Source: Rhodocytophaga aerolata (GTDB lineage Bacteria; Bacteroidota; Bacteroidia; Cytophagales; 172606-1). From it: a stretch of DNA of 64,000 nucleotides. Position 1 is the stretch's first letter. The number at the start of each line of letters is the position of its first letter. The position numbers and the translations under genes are program-made. Positions 8,683-18,474 of this stretch are shown here, in pieces. Below the pieces are notes generated by a model. That model was not told where the DNA came from and ran no database searches. It saw nothing but the letters and a program-made list of their open reading frames with translations. Location: NCBI RefSeq assembly GCF_030503435.1, contig NZ_JAUKPO010000003.1, positions 248,001-312,000 of the forward strand, in the 5' to 3' direction.

Positions 8683-11661
8683 ATGCAAACATTTCTGGAG
8701 CAGGCTGCGGCGCATGTGTTCAAAACCTATCCGGACAGGTTGCACCGGATTGTTGTAGTATTGCCTACCAACAGAGCTTGTTTTTTCTTTAAACGTGCCC
8801 TGGCTATGCAGGCAGATACCCCAGTGTTTGCCCCCAATGTATTACCTATTGACGATTTTATTACGGAAACCGCAGAGGCAGAACTAGTAGAACCGATAAG
8901 CCTGCTGTGGCTGCTGTATGATGTATGCAAAGAAATAGACCCGCATATACAATTCGACCGCTTCACTTCCTGGGCACATCCGCTACTACAGGATTTTGAT
9001 AAGATAGACCAGTATCTGGTAGATACAAAAGATCTATTCAGCTACCTTACTAAAGTAAAAGCCATAGAGCGCTGGCAGCCAGATATATTACCTACCTCTT
9101 CGGCTATTCATTCTCAGCTGGTAGACAACTATTTTAAACTCTGGGAGAACCTCGACCGGACTTATGCTGCGCTGAAAAGCAAACTTCAGGAACAGAAAAA
9201 GGCGTACCGGGGTATGATGTACCGCTGGGTAGCTGAGCATCCTGAGAAACTGCTGGAAGCTAACGAGGTAGACCAGTATATATTTATTGGATTAAATGCT
9301 TTAAGTTTTGCTGAAGAGAAAATACTGAAAGAACTGGTTAAAGCCCGTAAAGCTACTCTGCTTTGGGATACGGACAGCTATTATATGGAGTATAATATAG
9401 AAGCCAAAGCCGGAGATTTGTTGCGCCGCTATAAAGCACAAGGTAAGTTAGGAGAGTGGAATTGGCAAGCTGACTACCTGTCAACAGATAAAAAAGACTT
9501 TTATATGATTGGGGTGCTTAATGCCAGTATGCAAGGCAAAGTGGCCTCTCAGATTTACCTCAACCTTCAGAAAGAAAAAATTTCTTCGCTGCCTTTAGAA
9601 GAAAACTCTTATACCGATTCAGGGATGACGGCCATTATACTGCCCGACGAGAATTTATTAATGTCTGTTCTTCAGTCGCTGGACCCGGCAGTAGAGGATT
9701 TTAACATTACCATGGGCTTATCTCTTAGAAGCTCTGCCCTGTTTACCTTAGTGAACCTACTCTTTGAGCTTCAATACCTGACTTTATCGGGCAGAGGTAC
9801 CCAGAAAAAAACAGCCAAGTTTAATCACCGGCATGTAGTAAAAGTACTTACACACCCATTTATCAAACAATACGAACAACTTTTTCTACAGGCTCAGGAA
9901 GAGAACACTAGTGAAGAAGGAGGTACAAGTAATTATATCCGCCATACACTTACTTATATTACAGAGTTTAATAAAGTATTTCTCAGCCCGGAAGAATTAC
10001 AGAGTTTAGGTAAGCATGAACAGCTTTTTACAGTATTGTTTACTCCCTGGAACGGAGAAGCCCGCAAAGCCTTACAGTGTTTCTACAATTTGATTGATGT
10101 ATTGCGCAAAGTATATAAAGTACACAAAGATGCCATAGAAACAGAATATTTGTTCCGTTTCTATAAGATTATCAAACGGCTGGACACTATTTTACAGGAA
10201 CGCGAGCAGCAAGCTGGAACAGAAACTCTATCCTTACGCAGCTTAAAATTATTTTTATACGAATTATTTAAACAAGACAAAATTCCATTCAGCGGAGAGC
10301 CGGTAAGCAAGTTGCAGATTATGGGTATGCTGGAAACCCGTACACTAGATTTTGAAAACGTGCTTATTCTGTCAGCCAATGAAAAGGTTTTGCCGGGCAT
10401 AAAAAAGCAAAATTCCCTAATTCCTCTGGATATCAGCCTGCAATTTGGCTTGCCCAATTACCGCTCGCAGGAAGCCACGATAAGCTATCACTTCTACCGT
10501 TTGCTGCAGCGGGCAAAAAAAGTATATTTCTTATATGTACTGCCATCTGAAACCTATAATGCAGGGGAAAAAAGCCGGTTTTTGCATCAACTAGAACATG
10601 AACTGGCCATGCAAAACCCAAATATCCGCATCCATCACCAGACGGTAAAATTATCAGAAAACACATCTGCGCCAGCTGTACTGCCCTTACAAGTAGAAAA
10701 ATCAGCACCGCTGCTGGAGCATTTAAGCCGGGAGATCGGTAAAGGAATTTCCCCTACACAAATCAACACCTATATTACCTGCTCCTTGCGGTATTATTAC
10801 AGCTACCTAAGCAACCTGAAGGAAGAGGAAGAAGTGCAGGAAAGTATGAGTGCAGGCACTTTTGGAAATCTGGTACACAAAACTTTAGAGGAAATTGACC
10901 ATGAACTGGCGGCTTTTGGCAGAGCCATACAGAAGGATGACATCCGGCAAATTTTAAAAACCATTCCTGCCAGGGTACAAAGAATATATGCTGAAACCCA
11001 TCCAGGGGGCAGTTTGCAAAATGGATTAAATTTTCTGCTTTACAAAGTAGCTTCTCATGTCATCAGAAACTTACTGGAACACCAGCTGGAAGAAGATATA
11101 TTTCCGCTGGAAATTCTTGGGTTGGAAAAAACATTGAGTACCAGCCTAACGCTTGACATAGAAGGAAAGCCCGTAAAAGTACAACTATATGGCCGCCTGG
11201 ACCGGATAGATAAAGTAGGAAACACCATACGGATTATTGATTATAAAACCGGCAAAGTAGAAAAAAATCAGTTGAAGGCTGGAAGCACCGATCTGGAGAC
11301 AGTATTAGTAACCAACCCGGAAGCAGACAAAGTGCGTCAGTTATGGCTATACAAGTATATTCTGGCGAAGCGAATGCTACATGAAAAAGGGCTGCGTTTG
11401 GCTGACCGCCATTTGTCAGCCGAAGAACATGAACTGATTGCAGGGATTTATTCTTTCCGCAATATTGGCGAAGGGTTACTTACCGACCAACTTAGGTTTA
11501 ATGAGGGAGCTGGCCATACTCTGGAAAATTTTGTTTCCCAATCAGAAATATATCTGCAAAAACTTATTTCAACTATACTGAATCCGGATAAACCTTTTGA
11601 GCGTACTACCCGGCTGGAATCGTGTACATTCTGCCCGTATACAGGTATTTGTGGGCGGTAA
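8683..11661 (+). CDS. PD-(D/E)XK nuclease family protein, AddB-like
   Basis: 992-residue protein with the layout of AddB, the helicase-like and nuclease subunit of the AddAB recombination complex that processes double-strand breaks. The N-terminus (VVVLPTNRACFFFKRAL, about 23-40) corresponds to the degenerate helicase motif I. The C-terminal RecB-type nuclease has YGRLDRID near 833 and IIDYKTGK near 853, supplying the Asp and the Asp-x-Lys catalytic residues. Four cysteines, Cys700 and the terminal Cys981, Cys984 and Cys990, match the 4Fe-4S staple around the AddB nuclease. No AddA helicase gene is adjacent, so the partner must be elsewhere. It stands alone, with its own promoter. Confidence 0.88.
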   Translation: MQTFLEQAAAHVFKTYPDRLHRIVVVLPTNRACFFFKRALAMQADTPVFAPNVLPIDDFITETAEAELVEPISLLWLLYDVCKEIDPHIQFDRFTSWAHPLLQDFDKIDQYLVDTKDLFSYLTKVKAIERWQPDILPTSSAIHSQLVDNYFKLWENLDRTYAALKSKLQEQKKAYRGMMYRWVAEHPEKLLEANEVDQYIFIGLNALSFAEEKILKELVKARKATLLWDTDSYYMEYNIEAKAGDLLRRYKAQGKLGEWNWQADYLSTDKKDFYMIGVLNASMQGKVASQIYLNLQKEKISSLPLEENSYTDSGMTAIILPDENLLMSVLQSLDPAVEDFNITMGLSLRSSALFTLVNLLFELQYLTLSGRGTQKKTAKFNHRHVVKVLTHPFIKQYEQLFLQAQEENTSEEGGTSNYIRHTLTYITEFNKVFLSPEELQSLGKHEQLFTVLFTPWNGEARKALQCFYNLIDVLRKVYKVHKDAIETEYLFRFYKIIKRLDTILQEREQQAGTETLSLRSLKLFLYELFKQDKIPFSGEPVSKLQIMGMLETRTLDFENVLILSANEKVLPGIKKQNSLIPLDISLQFGLPNYRSQEATISYHFYRLLQRAKKVYFLYVLPSETYNAGEKSRFLHQLEHELAMQNPNIRIHHQTVKLSENTSAPAVLPLQVEKSAPLLEHLSREIGKGISPTQINTYITCSLRYYYSYLSNLKEEEEVQESMSAGTFGNLVHKTLEEIDHELAAFGRAIQKDDIRQILKTIPARVQRIYAETHPGGSLQNGLNFLLYKVASHVIRNLLEHQLEEDIFPLEILGLEKTLSTSLTLDIEGKPVKVQLYGRLDRIDKVGNTIRIIDYKTGKVEKNQLKAGSTDLETVLVTNPEADKVRQLWLYKYILAKRMLHEKGLRLADRHLSAEEHELIAGIYSFRNIGEGLLTDQLRFNEGAGHTLENFVSQSEIYLQKLISTILNPDKPFERTTRLESCTFCPYTGICGR

Positions 11662-11873
11662 GCCCAACCAGTAGTGTACGGATAAAGATAGCTATTAATA
11701 AAAATAGGGTAGGTTAGTATGGTATTATCTCAAAATATTTGTATACTTCAGATGGTTTTTGTATATATTTTTAACTCTCACTGATGCAGACCTTACTAAA
11801 TAAGCCTATCCGGAAATTCAGTAATTTTAATTTAATACGTAATCAGCAACTCACCAGAATAGCTTAACCACTT

Positions 11874-13637
11874 ATGGAGATTGCCTTAGTGTTAGGACTA
11901 CTACTATTAGCTATCGTGCTGTTTGCCACAGAGAAATTGTCGGTAGATATAGTTACGCTGATTCTGCTTATTGTGCTCATTCTGAGTAATATACTTACGC
12001 CCGCCGAAGCGTTTGCCGGATTCAGCAGCGATTTTATTGTTATTCTTGCTTCTATATTTATTATTAGCGGCGCTTTACGCGAAACTGGTGTACTGGATAA
12101 AGTAGGGGGCAAACTTGCAAACCTATCAAATGTTAGTCCGGGTATACTTATGCTGTCTGTGATGTCGGTAACTGGTACCATTTCGGCTTTTATGAATAAT
12201 ACCACTGTTACAGCACTATTTGTAGGCCCTATTCTGGGCATGTGCCGGCGGCTGAATATAAGTGCATCCAAATTGTTGATGCCACTGGCATTTGCTTCCA
12301 TTCTGGGTGGTACCTGTACCTTGATTGGCACGTCTACGAATGTAGCGGTAAGTGGGTATATGCGGCAGATGAATTTGCCTGCTATTGGTATGTTTGAAAT
12401 ACTGCCTATAGGATTAATTTTGTTTGGTACGGGTACTCTATATATGGTACTGATCGGGCGACATTTTTTACCTAATCATATTGACCATAACCTGACAGAT
12501 GAATATGCTATCCGGGAATACTTAAGTGAGGTAGTTGTAGTACATGGTTCCCCCCTGATTGGGCAGAAAATTATAGGTTCCAACCTAAGCCGTATGGATA
12601 TCCGCATCCTAAAACTTATCCGGAATAAAACGCAGTTTTTTCCGCATCCGCATTTAGAAATTGAAGCAGGAGATATGTTGCTGGTAGAAGCCAAGATTGA
12701 TCAGTTAATAAAAATTAAGGAAACTAACGGCATTCAGATAAAAGCAGATACCTTGGATGATATTACGATACAAACCGATGGTATCCGGCTGGCAGAAGTA
12801 CTTATTACAAATAATGAATCGGAACTGGTAGGTACTACAATCAAGCAAGCTGGCTTTAGGCAGCGTTATGGCCTGGTGGTGCTGGCTATTTACAGACATG
12901 GGCAACCATTGGTAGATAAAATCAGCAGTATAGAGTTACGCTTAGGAGATCTATTGCTGGTTCAGGGCACTTCCGAACGTATACAGGCTATAAAAGAAAG
13001 CCGTGATCTGGCAATTATTGGAGAAGAGTTTACACCCATTAAGTACAGAGAAAAGAGGGGCTTTTTTTCAATCATTGTATTTATGCTGGCTGTAATTGCC
13101 GGATCATTGGGACTGGCACCTTTATCTGTATGCTTTTTGACGGCTGCTGTACTGGCGGTTATTTCCAAATCTATGCCTATTGAGAAAGCTTACACAAGTA
13201 TTGATTGGCGCTTACTGATTCTTATTGGCGGTATGAGTGCGTTTGGCACTGCCATGGAAAAATCTGGCGCCTCTGACTTTTTAGCCGCTCATGTAGTAAA
13301 CTTGCTAGAACCTTTGGGTGTCATCTTCATCATGGCAGGCTTTATTATATTAACTGTATTTCTGACTCAGCCCATGTCTAATGCGGCAGCGGCCTTAGTA
13401 GTTTTGCCTATTGCCCTGAAAACAGCTGAAGAGTTAGGAGCCAATCCGCGTTCATTCGCCATAGCTATTATGCTGGCCGCCTCTGTATCGCTAGTTACTC
13501 CTTTTGAGCCCTCGTGTATTCTGGTATATGGCCCCGGAAAATATAAATTTTTCGACTTTCTGAAGACTGGCTCTATTCTTACATTAATCCTCATTGCCCT
13601 GCTCATATTTTTTGTACCTTACTTCTGGCCTTTATGA
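11874..13637 (+). CDS. SLC13 family permease with two TrkA-C domains
   Basis: 587-residue inner-membrane transporter of the divalent anion:sodium symporter superfamily. N-terminal helices (about 1-190) include the SxxTN segment in GTCTLIGTSTNVAVSGYM. Two cytosolic TrkA-C (RCK-C) domains follow (about 205-285 and 290-375; VVVHGSPLIGQKIIGSNL and LGDLLLVQGTSERI). A second helix bundle completes the fold (SNAAAALVVLPIAL, then SLVTPFEPSCILVYGPG). This is the architecture of prokaryotic sulfate or dicarboxylate permeases. The assimilatory APS/PAPS reductase 2 kb away makes sulfate the most attractive substrate, but that is inference from neighbourhood. It is convergent with the BamA-like gene, 30 bases apart. 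Confidence 0.87.
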   Translation: MEIALVLGLLLLAIVLFATEKLSVDIVTLILLIVLILSNILTPAEAFAGFSSDFIVILASIFIISGALRETGVLDKVGGKLANLSNVSPGILMLSVMSVTGTISAFMNNTTVTALFVGPILGMCRRLNISASKLLMPLAFASILGGTCTLIGTSTNVAVSGYMRQMNLPAIGMFEILPIGLILFGTGTLYMVLIGRHFLPNHIDHNLTDEYAIREYLSEVVVVHGSPLIGQKIIGSNLSRMDIRILKLIRNKTQFFPHPHLEIEAGDMLLVEAKIDQLIKIKETNGIQIKADTLDDITIQTDGIRLAEVLITNNESELVGTTIKQAGFRQRYGLVVLAIYRHGQPLVDKISSIELRLGDLLLVQGTSERIQAIKESRDLAIIGEEFTPIKYREKRGFFSIIVFMLAVIAGSLGLAPLSVCFLTAAVLAVISKSMPIEKAYTSIDWRLLILIGGMSAFGTAMEKSGASDFLAAHVVNLLEPLGVIFIMAGFIILTVFLTQPMSNAAAALVVLPIALKTAEELGANPRSFAIAIMLAASVSLVTPFEPSCILVYGPGKYKFFDFLKTGSILTLILIALLIFFVPYFWPL

Positions 13638-13667
13638 ACATTTCCTAGCCTTAAAGCCCAGTAATCA

Positions 13668-15608
13668 TTAATACCTCTGGCCAAAGTTTATTACTTCCGG
13701 GGCTCTTATATCAAAATCGCTTAGGCGCAGACTCGGAATGCCTGAAAACTGGGTCCGGAATATGGCCGCATTATTAGGAATGTTGGGGTAATAGCCTAAA
13801 CGGAACTGGAAAGTATTAAACGTAAGATTCTCGTTCCTGATTCTAAAGCCTAACCCATATCCTTGAAATAATTGACCGGCAAACAGGTTTACATCCGCAG
13901 GAGTGATCATGCCCAGATCGGCATAAGTAAAGCTGGCTATCTGAAAGCCTAAAATATTAATAGGTGTAAAAAATACCGTTTCCAGGTTGACTACTATACT
14001 TTTGGTACCCCTCAAAGCCAGATTACCTATTCCGCGTATACCATTGGAGTTGCTAATATCAATAAACTCTGTGTCAAACCGGCCAATGCCCTTTGTAAAA
14101 CGGAAATCCACAAATTGCCGTACCCGCCATGTTCTAAGCATAAATAACCGGCTAAAGTATTTTGTTCCTAGGCGTAGTACACCTTCTTCCCATCGTTTGT
14201 TATCTATAAAACTACCAGCCTCAAGCGTGTTAACCAGATAGCCAAAGTTAGGATAGTATTTGCCTCGGGAGGCTTTTATGCCTGCATACATCCGCCTGCC
14301 AAACTCATTGCTTTCCAGGCCGCCAGTAAACGATAACATTCCTCCATAAGGTACGTCCTCTGTACGCCCAAACCCATAGATTAATACATCGCGGAAATAG
14401 CTGCGGTTAGAAATACCTACACTCACTAAACTTAAAAAACGGTTCCAGTATAATTGATTGGTATCTGCTGTAACTAAGGGACGTTCATTAAAATTATTGC
14501 TGGTTACCCTTCCTGCCAGAACAATTCGTGTTCGCTGCCTGAAATTTTCGCTGCCAATATTGATAGGAAAAGACCGGCCAAGCCATACATCAGTTAAATT
14601 AAAGGAATAGGTAAACCGCTGAGCAACCGTATCGGTGCCAAAAGGGATAAACTCCCGAAGTAACCGATGTTGTGTCACTTCAAGGCCACCGGCAAATTTG
14701 GTACTGGGTGTCAGGAAATCTCTACGCAAACGCAACCCATAAATATTCTGATTCCACTCATTAATATAGCTCAACTCACCAAAAATGAAGGTTTTGCCAA
14801 TGAAAGGTACCCGGTAATAGCCCCGGTAGCCCCACTTCTGGTCACGGAAAACATTATAGGATACTTGGTTAATTAATTCATGACCTAATCCAAAAATGTT
14901 TTTATCGTCCAGCTTAGCATTTCCGGAAGTTAAGCCGCCAATAGCAAAATCGCCGGATATTGACCAGTTATCCTGCACAAGTACAAGTACATCTACGGTA
15001 TCTCTGTCGTGTATTCTGGGAAGCACAAAAATGCGGGCATCTTGAATAAAAGGTAATTGCTGCCTGAGCACCCGTTCATTATCTGAAATAATGCGTGGAT
15101 TTAATGGTTTTCCTTTACTAAACAATAAGCTTTGCCGGATTACATAAGACTTGGTAGAAACATGCATGGTATTGCCGGCCCTTTCCAGCCAGTTATCTGC
15201 CTGCCGCAGGGTATCATTTACCCTGGCACCAAAAGGGTCTAACGTATTAATATCAATTCTGCCAATAATGCGGCCTTCGTACTTATCATACCGGTTGTCT
15301 GTTTTTTGAGTAGCAAAAGAAGCGGCATTTTGATACGGCTCCCGGAAGAGCATCCGGTATAATTCACGCGTAACTCTGGTCTTAGAAAATGTTTTTTTCA
15401 GTTTCTCATAAAAATGCCTAGAGGAATCTGCCTCATTTTTTCTTTTCTGAATAGATTCCAATATTTCATTATCACCCACTATTAATCTATTATGGGTAGT
15501 ATCCTTAAGGGTACGTATGGTATCGTTCCGAATCTGAGCGGATAAACCACTGTATACTAACAATAGAAAAATAACGCCCGCCCATCTATTCAAACACCGC
15601 TTAGTCAC
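13668..15608 (-). CDS. BamA/TamA family outer-membrane protein
   Basis: 646-residue outer-membrane beta-barrel protein. The signal peptide ends near SGLSAQ (about residue 26). One POTRA-like segment follows the linker (about 110-210, including LPFIQDARIFVLPRIHDRDTVDVLVLVQDNWS). The remainder is a barrel of alternating aromatic and polar strands with the closing surface-antigen region. BamA relatives insert proteins or lipids into the outer membrane; this one is shorter than housekeeping BamA, which has five POTRA domains, so it is a paralogue of unknown client. The ATG start is 73 bases from the divergent cysH start. The N-terminal 25-100 stretch is rich in charged residues and probably periplasmic. 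Confidence 0.82.
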   Translation of the reverse strand: MTKRCLNRWAGVIFLLLVYSGLSAQIRNDTIRTLKDTTHNRLIVGDNEILESIQKRKNEADSSRHFYEKLKKTFSKTRVTRELYRMLFREPYQNAASFATQKTDNRYDKYEGRIIGRIDINTLDPFGARVNDTLRQADNWLERAGNTMHVSTKSYVIRQSLLFSKGKPLNPRIISDNERVLRQQLPFIQDARIFVLPRIHDRDTVDVLVLVQDNWSISGDFAIGGLTSGNAKLDDKNIFGLGHELINQVSYNVFRDQKWGYRGYYRVPFIGKTFIFGELSYINEWNQNIYGLRLRRDFLTPSTKFAGGLEVTQHRLLREFIPFGTDTVAQRFTYSFNLTDVWLGRSFPINIGSENFRQRTRIVLAGRVTSNNFNERPLVTADTNQLYWNRFLSLVSVGISNRSYFRDVLIYGFGRTEDVPYGGMLSFTGGLESNEFGRRMYAGIKASRGKYYPNFGYLVNTLEAGSFIDNKRWEEGVLRLGTKYFSRLFMLRTWRVRQFVDFRFTKGIGRFDTEFIDISNSNGIRGIGNLALRGTKSIVVNLETVFFTPINILGFQIASFTYADLGMITPADVNLFAGQLFQGYGLGFRIRNENLTFNTFQFRLGYYPNIPNNAAIFRTQFSGIPSLRLSDFDIRAPEVINFGQRY

Positions 15609-15648
15609 ATTACTCGGAATTAATTTAATATTTAAATTGTACTTTATG

Positions 15649-15656
15649 TATATTTG
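15649..15656 (+). promoter_or_regulatory. candidate -7 promoter element of cysH (TATATTTG)
   Basis: Exact TAnnTTTG match ending 25 bases before the TTG at 15682. It supports that unusual start codon, since no ATG is available near it. Confidence 0.55.
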
Positions 15657-15681
15657 TCGCTTTATTTAAACAAGCAGTACC

Positions 15682-16338
15682 TTGGAAACCACACTTATTC
15701 GCAAACAAATCGAAGGTTATAAGGAAAGGGGCCTCCGGCTTTTTTCTACTTCGTCTTTTCAAACACACAGTGTTGTATTACTGCATATTTTGAGCCAGAT
15801 TGACCGGACAATCCCAATCTACTTTATCAATACTGGCTTTCACTTTCCTGAAACTGTAGTTTACAGGGATCAGATAACCCAGTTATTAGGGTTAAATTTA
15901 GTGGATTTACACTCCAGTACCTCAAAGCATATGCAGAAAGATGCTTCCGGCCGATTACTTTTTACTTCTGATCCTGATTTCTGTTGTCATTTAAACAAAG
16001 TTCAGCCACTTGATAACGTATTAGCTGAGCATGATGTTTGGATTAATGGCGTACGAGCCGACCAGAGTGATGTGCGCAAACGCATGAAGGTAGAACAGCC
16101 GGCGCCGCACGGTACTTTCCGCTTTCACCCAATGCTCGACTGGAACAGCCGGATGATTGAACAGTATTTGAAAGAACACAAACTTCCACGCCATCCGCTG
16201 GAAGCGCAGGGATACTTTAGTATTGGTTGTGAACCTTGTACCCGCAAGTTTGATCCGGAAATGCTGGAACGTGAAGGCCGCTGGTATGGACTAAAGAAAA
16301 CAGAGTGTGGCTTGCACACAGAATTAGTCTCTAAATAA
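15682..16338 (+). CDS. cysH: assimilatory phosphoadenylyl-/adenylyl-sulfate reductase
   Basis: 218-residue reductase that converts activated sulfate to sulfite with thioredoxin. The C-terminal KTECGLH box carries catalytic Cys209. Two further cysteine pairs, Cys101-Cys102 and Cys183-x2-Cys186, are the ligands of the 4Fe-4S cluster of the APS-using class, so adenylyl sulfate rather than PAPS is the likelier substrate. The start is TTG: an in-frame TAA lies at 15667-15669, no ATG or GTG lies between it and 15682, and a promoter element sits 25 bases upstream. Genes for ATP sulfurylase (cysD, cysN) and sulfite reductase are not in the window. Confidence 0.92.
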   Translation: METTLIRKQIEGYKERGLRLFSTSSFQTHSVVLLHILSQIDRTIPIYFINTGFHFPETVVYRDQITQLLGLNLVDLHSSTSKHMQKDASGRLLFTSDPDFCCHLNKVQPLDNVLAEHDVWINGVRADQSDVRKRMKVEQPAPHGTFRFHPMLDWNSRMIEQYLKEHKLPRHPLEAQGYFSIGCEPCTRKFDPEMLEREGRWYGLKKTECGLHTELVSK

Positions 16339-16352
16339 ACAGAAATGGATGT

Positions 16353-16403
16353 GGATGAATGAAAAAAGATTAGTTATGATTTATTTTCATTCATCCCTAT
16401 TTT
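16353..16403 (+). terminator. stem-loop terminator after cysH
   Basis: 13-bp perfect stem (GGATGAATGAAAA at 16353-16365, TTTTCATTCATCC at 16384-16396), 18-base loop, then CTATTTTTTATC. A second copy of TCATTCATCCCTATT (first at 16387-16401) lies at 16421-16435, just before the next gene. Confidence 0.6.
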
Positions 16404-16439
16404 TTATCATTCGTCAATAATCATTCATCCCTATTCAAT

Positions 16440-17402
16440 ATGAATATACTCATTACAGGCGGAGCCGGTTACATTGGCACTGAGCTGGTAAGGTACCTTG
16501 TTTCCTTTCCGCAAATAGACAATATTATTATCTACGATAACCTTAGTAAAGGAAATTACAACCTGTTTCTGGGCAATCGGCTGGAAACAAACAAAATTAA
16601 ATTCATTTTTGGAGATCTGTTAGATTCACGAAAACTGCGAAAGTCATTGCAGGGAATAGATATTGTATTTCATCTGGCCGCTAAAGTAACCACTCCTTTT
16701 GATAATACAGATTCGCATTTCTATGAGCAGGTAAACCATTGGGGAACGGCAGAACTGGTGTATGCTATAGAAGAAAGTCAGGTTGCTAAACTAATATATG
16801 TAAGCAGTACATCTGTATATGGCTCTTCTTCTGACGTACTTACTGATGATAGCAGCCCAAACCCGGAAACTTTTTATGGTGTTTCTAAATTGCGGGCAGA
16901 AACCCATATCAAACGGCTGTTCAACAAGATTGATACCCTTATCATCCGTTGCGGCAATGTATATGGATACAGCCCCAGTATGCGGTTTGATGCAGTAATT
17001 AACCGGTTTATGTTTGATGCGAACTTTAACAACCGGATTTCTATCAATGGCAATGGCAAGCAACACCGGTCTTTCATTCACATAGATAAATTGGTAGCTG
17101 GCTTAACTCAGGTTATTTTAAATGAAATTCCTTCTGGTATTTATAACCTGACAGATAAGAATATACAACTGCTTGATTTGATAGATGTATTTAAAGAAAT
17201 TTTTCCGAGCCTCGAATTCCTGTTTATCAATCAGCACCTTACGCTGAAAGAGATAAAGATAGACCCTAACAGTAAGCTTAGAGAATATATAACATTGCCT
17301 GAAACTTCACTCAAACAAGAATTAATCAGCTTTAAAGAACGGTTTGCCTTTAGCTCTTCTGATGTTATTTTGCAAGACAAAGGCTATGGACAAGGTATCT
17401 AA
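16440..17402 (+). CDS. NAD-dependent epimerase/dehydratase
   Basis: 320-residue extended short-chain dehydrogenase acting on a nucleotide sugar. The Rossmann motif GGAGYIGTELVRYL (7-20) binds NAD(P). HLAAKV follows near 78. The catalytic Ser-Ser-Thr segment VSSTSVYG is near 120 and the active-site pair YGVSK near 146. The second half has the usual substrate-binding region (RCGNVYGY, then HRSFIHIDKLV). It could be a UDP-glucose 4-epimerase-like or dehydratase enzyme for surface polysaccharide; the family alone does not decide. It follows the cysH terminator and is probably transcribed separately. Confidence 0.87.
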   Translation: MNILITGGAGYIGTELVRYLVSFPQIDNIIIYDNLSKGNYNLFLGNRLETNKIKFIFGDLLDSRKLRKSLQGIDIVFHLAAKVTTPFDNTDSHFYEQVNHWGTAELVYAIEESQVAKLIYVSSTSVYGSSSDVLTDDSSPNPETFYGVSKLRAETHIKRLFNKIDTLIIRCGNVYGYSPSMRFDAVINRFMFDANFNNRISINGNGKQHRSFIHIDKLVAGLTQVILNEIPSGIYNLTDKNIQLLDLIDVFKEIFPSLEFLFINQHLTLKEIKIDPNSKLREYITLPETSLKQELISFKERFAFSSSDVILQDKGYGQGI

Positions 17403-17567
17403 CATTGCAGTTCTGAATCTATTTTGCCTATGAATGCTTGTTCACCTTATAGGTGGCTACTTGTACGTGTAATAGCTTTTAAGAAATACAAGCTACCTTT
17501 TGCTAGCGTATAACGGCATCTATGAGTTTGTGTCACTATAGGTTGCCTAGTTTGGCGCAGGTATTAA

Positions 17568-18167
17568 TCAAAGGTGAATTAACTTTCTGTTCTTTAACAA
17601 CTCCTTAAGTTCTGGCGGTAATCCAAAATGTTCATCAATAAAATCATCCAGTACTTCCTTCGTTTCGGGAGATAATTGCTCTGCAATTTCCTCTATGGCC
17701 CGTCCACTAATCATAAATGGCATGGCTGAAAAAACAAGATAGCTGCCTTCACAATAGGCGTATATTTGGTATTCTGAAATGTCCGTGACAGGCGTTTGAT
17801 AAATTAAACAGTTAGTTAACCAGGCATCTATATCTGGTCCATGTTCCTTTAGCATTTTATGCCGGCGGCTCATTAAATCTACCCGCTGATTAAAATACGT
17901 GTTAATTAGCTCCTTTGAATACTCTGATAAACTGTTTTGCATTTCTGCATTACATGCCAGGCAAATGGCATACTCAGATACTACATCTTTAGCTGTATAG
18001 GTAGGGTATTTTTTAATTGCTTTTTCAATTACATACGGGGTATCTGACTCCAGGAGTTTCTTTTTGCATACCAGGCACTCTTCGAAAGGTTTTTGAGTTG
18101 CATAGCAATAGAAAATCTGAGGTATTTGTATATATCCAGCATTATGTTCTTTGTTTGAGGAATCCAT
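17568..18167 (-). CDS. conserved hypothetical protein with zinc-ribbon cysteines
   Basis: 199-residue soluble protein with no recognised family. The N-terminal half carries ECLVCKKK and AICLACNAEM (about residues 30-75), two CxxC knuckles 30-40 residues apart that would bind one zinc ion. The rest is predicted helical and acidic. The C-terminus (PETKEVLDDFIDEHFGLPPELKEL) has no known motif. No signal peptide or membrane segment is seen. The gene is isolated, with 165 bases to the epimerase and a strong terminator on its other side, so context gives no hint. A role in nucleic acid or protein binding is possible but unsupported. Confidence 0.75.
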   Translation of the reverse strand: MDSSNKEHNAGYIQIPQIFYCYATQKPFEECLVCKKKLLESDTPYVIEKAIKKYPTYTAKDVVSEYAICLACNAEMQNSLSEYSKELINTYFNQRVDLMSRRHKMLKEHGPDIDAWLTNCLIYQTPVTDISEYQIYAYCEGSYLVFSAMPFMISGRAIEEIAEQLSPETKEVLDDFIDEHFGLPPELKELLKNRKLIHL

Positions 18168-18377
18168 GTAAAAGAGTGGTTTTGCGAGTATTATTTAACT
18201 CTGGGAGCAACACTAAAGTTTCAGAAAATTTACTCAGGCTTTTTATACCAATCCTACAACCCATTCCCGCACCCTTTTGTTAGTGTTTCATGTATAGATT
18301 GTGCCTAGTTCACTTCAGTAGTATTCTGTTAGCACACAATCAATAAAGGCATCTCATTCAACTATAAAACCATTTAC

Positions 18378-18431
18378 AAAAAAGTATCCCGCTGCATGTG
18401 CTTCCATATACATACAGCGGGATACTTTTTT
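18378..18431. terminator. strong bidirectional terminator
   Basis: 17-bp perfect stem (arms 18378-18394 and 18415-18431, core AGTATCCCGCTG), A-rich on one flank and T-rich on the other. It lies 44 bases beyond the stop of the lipoprotein gene on the minus strand. The rest of 18168-18474 shows nothing else. Confidence 0.85.
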
Positions 18432-18474
18432 ATAGACCAATCAGCCTATTATCAGGCACTCAGCAGAGCCGTTG

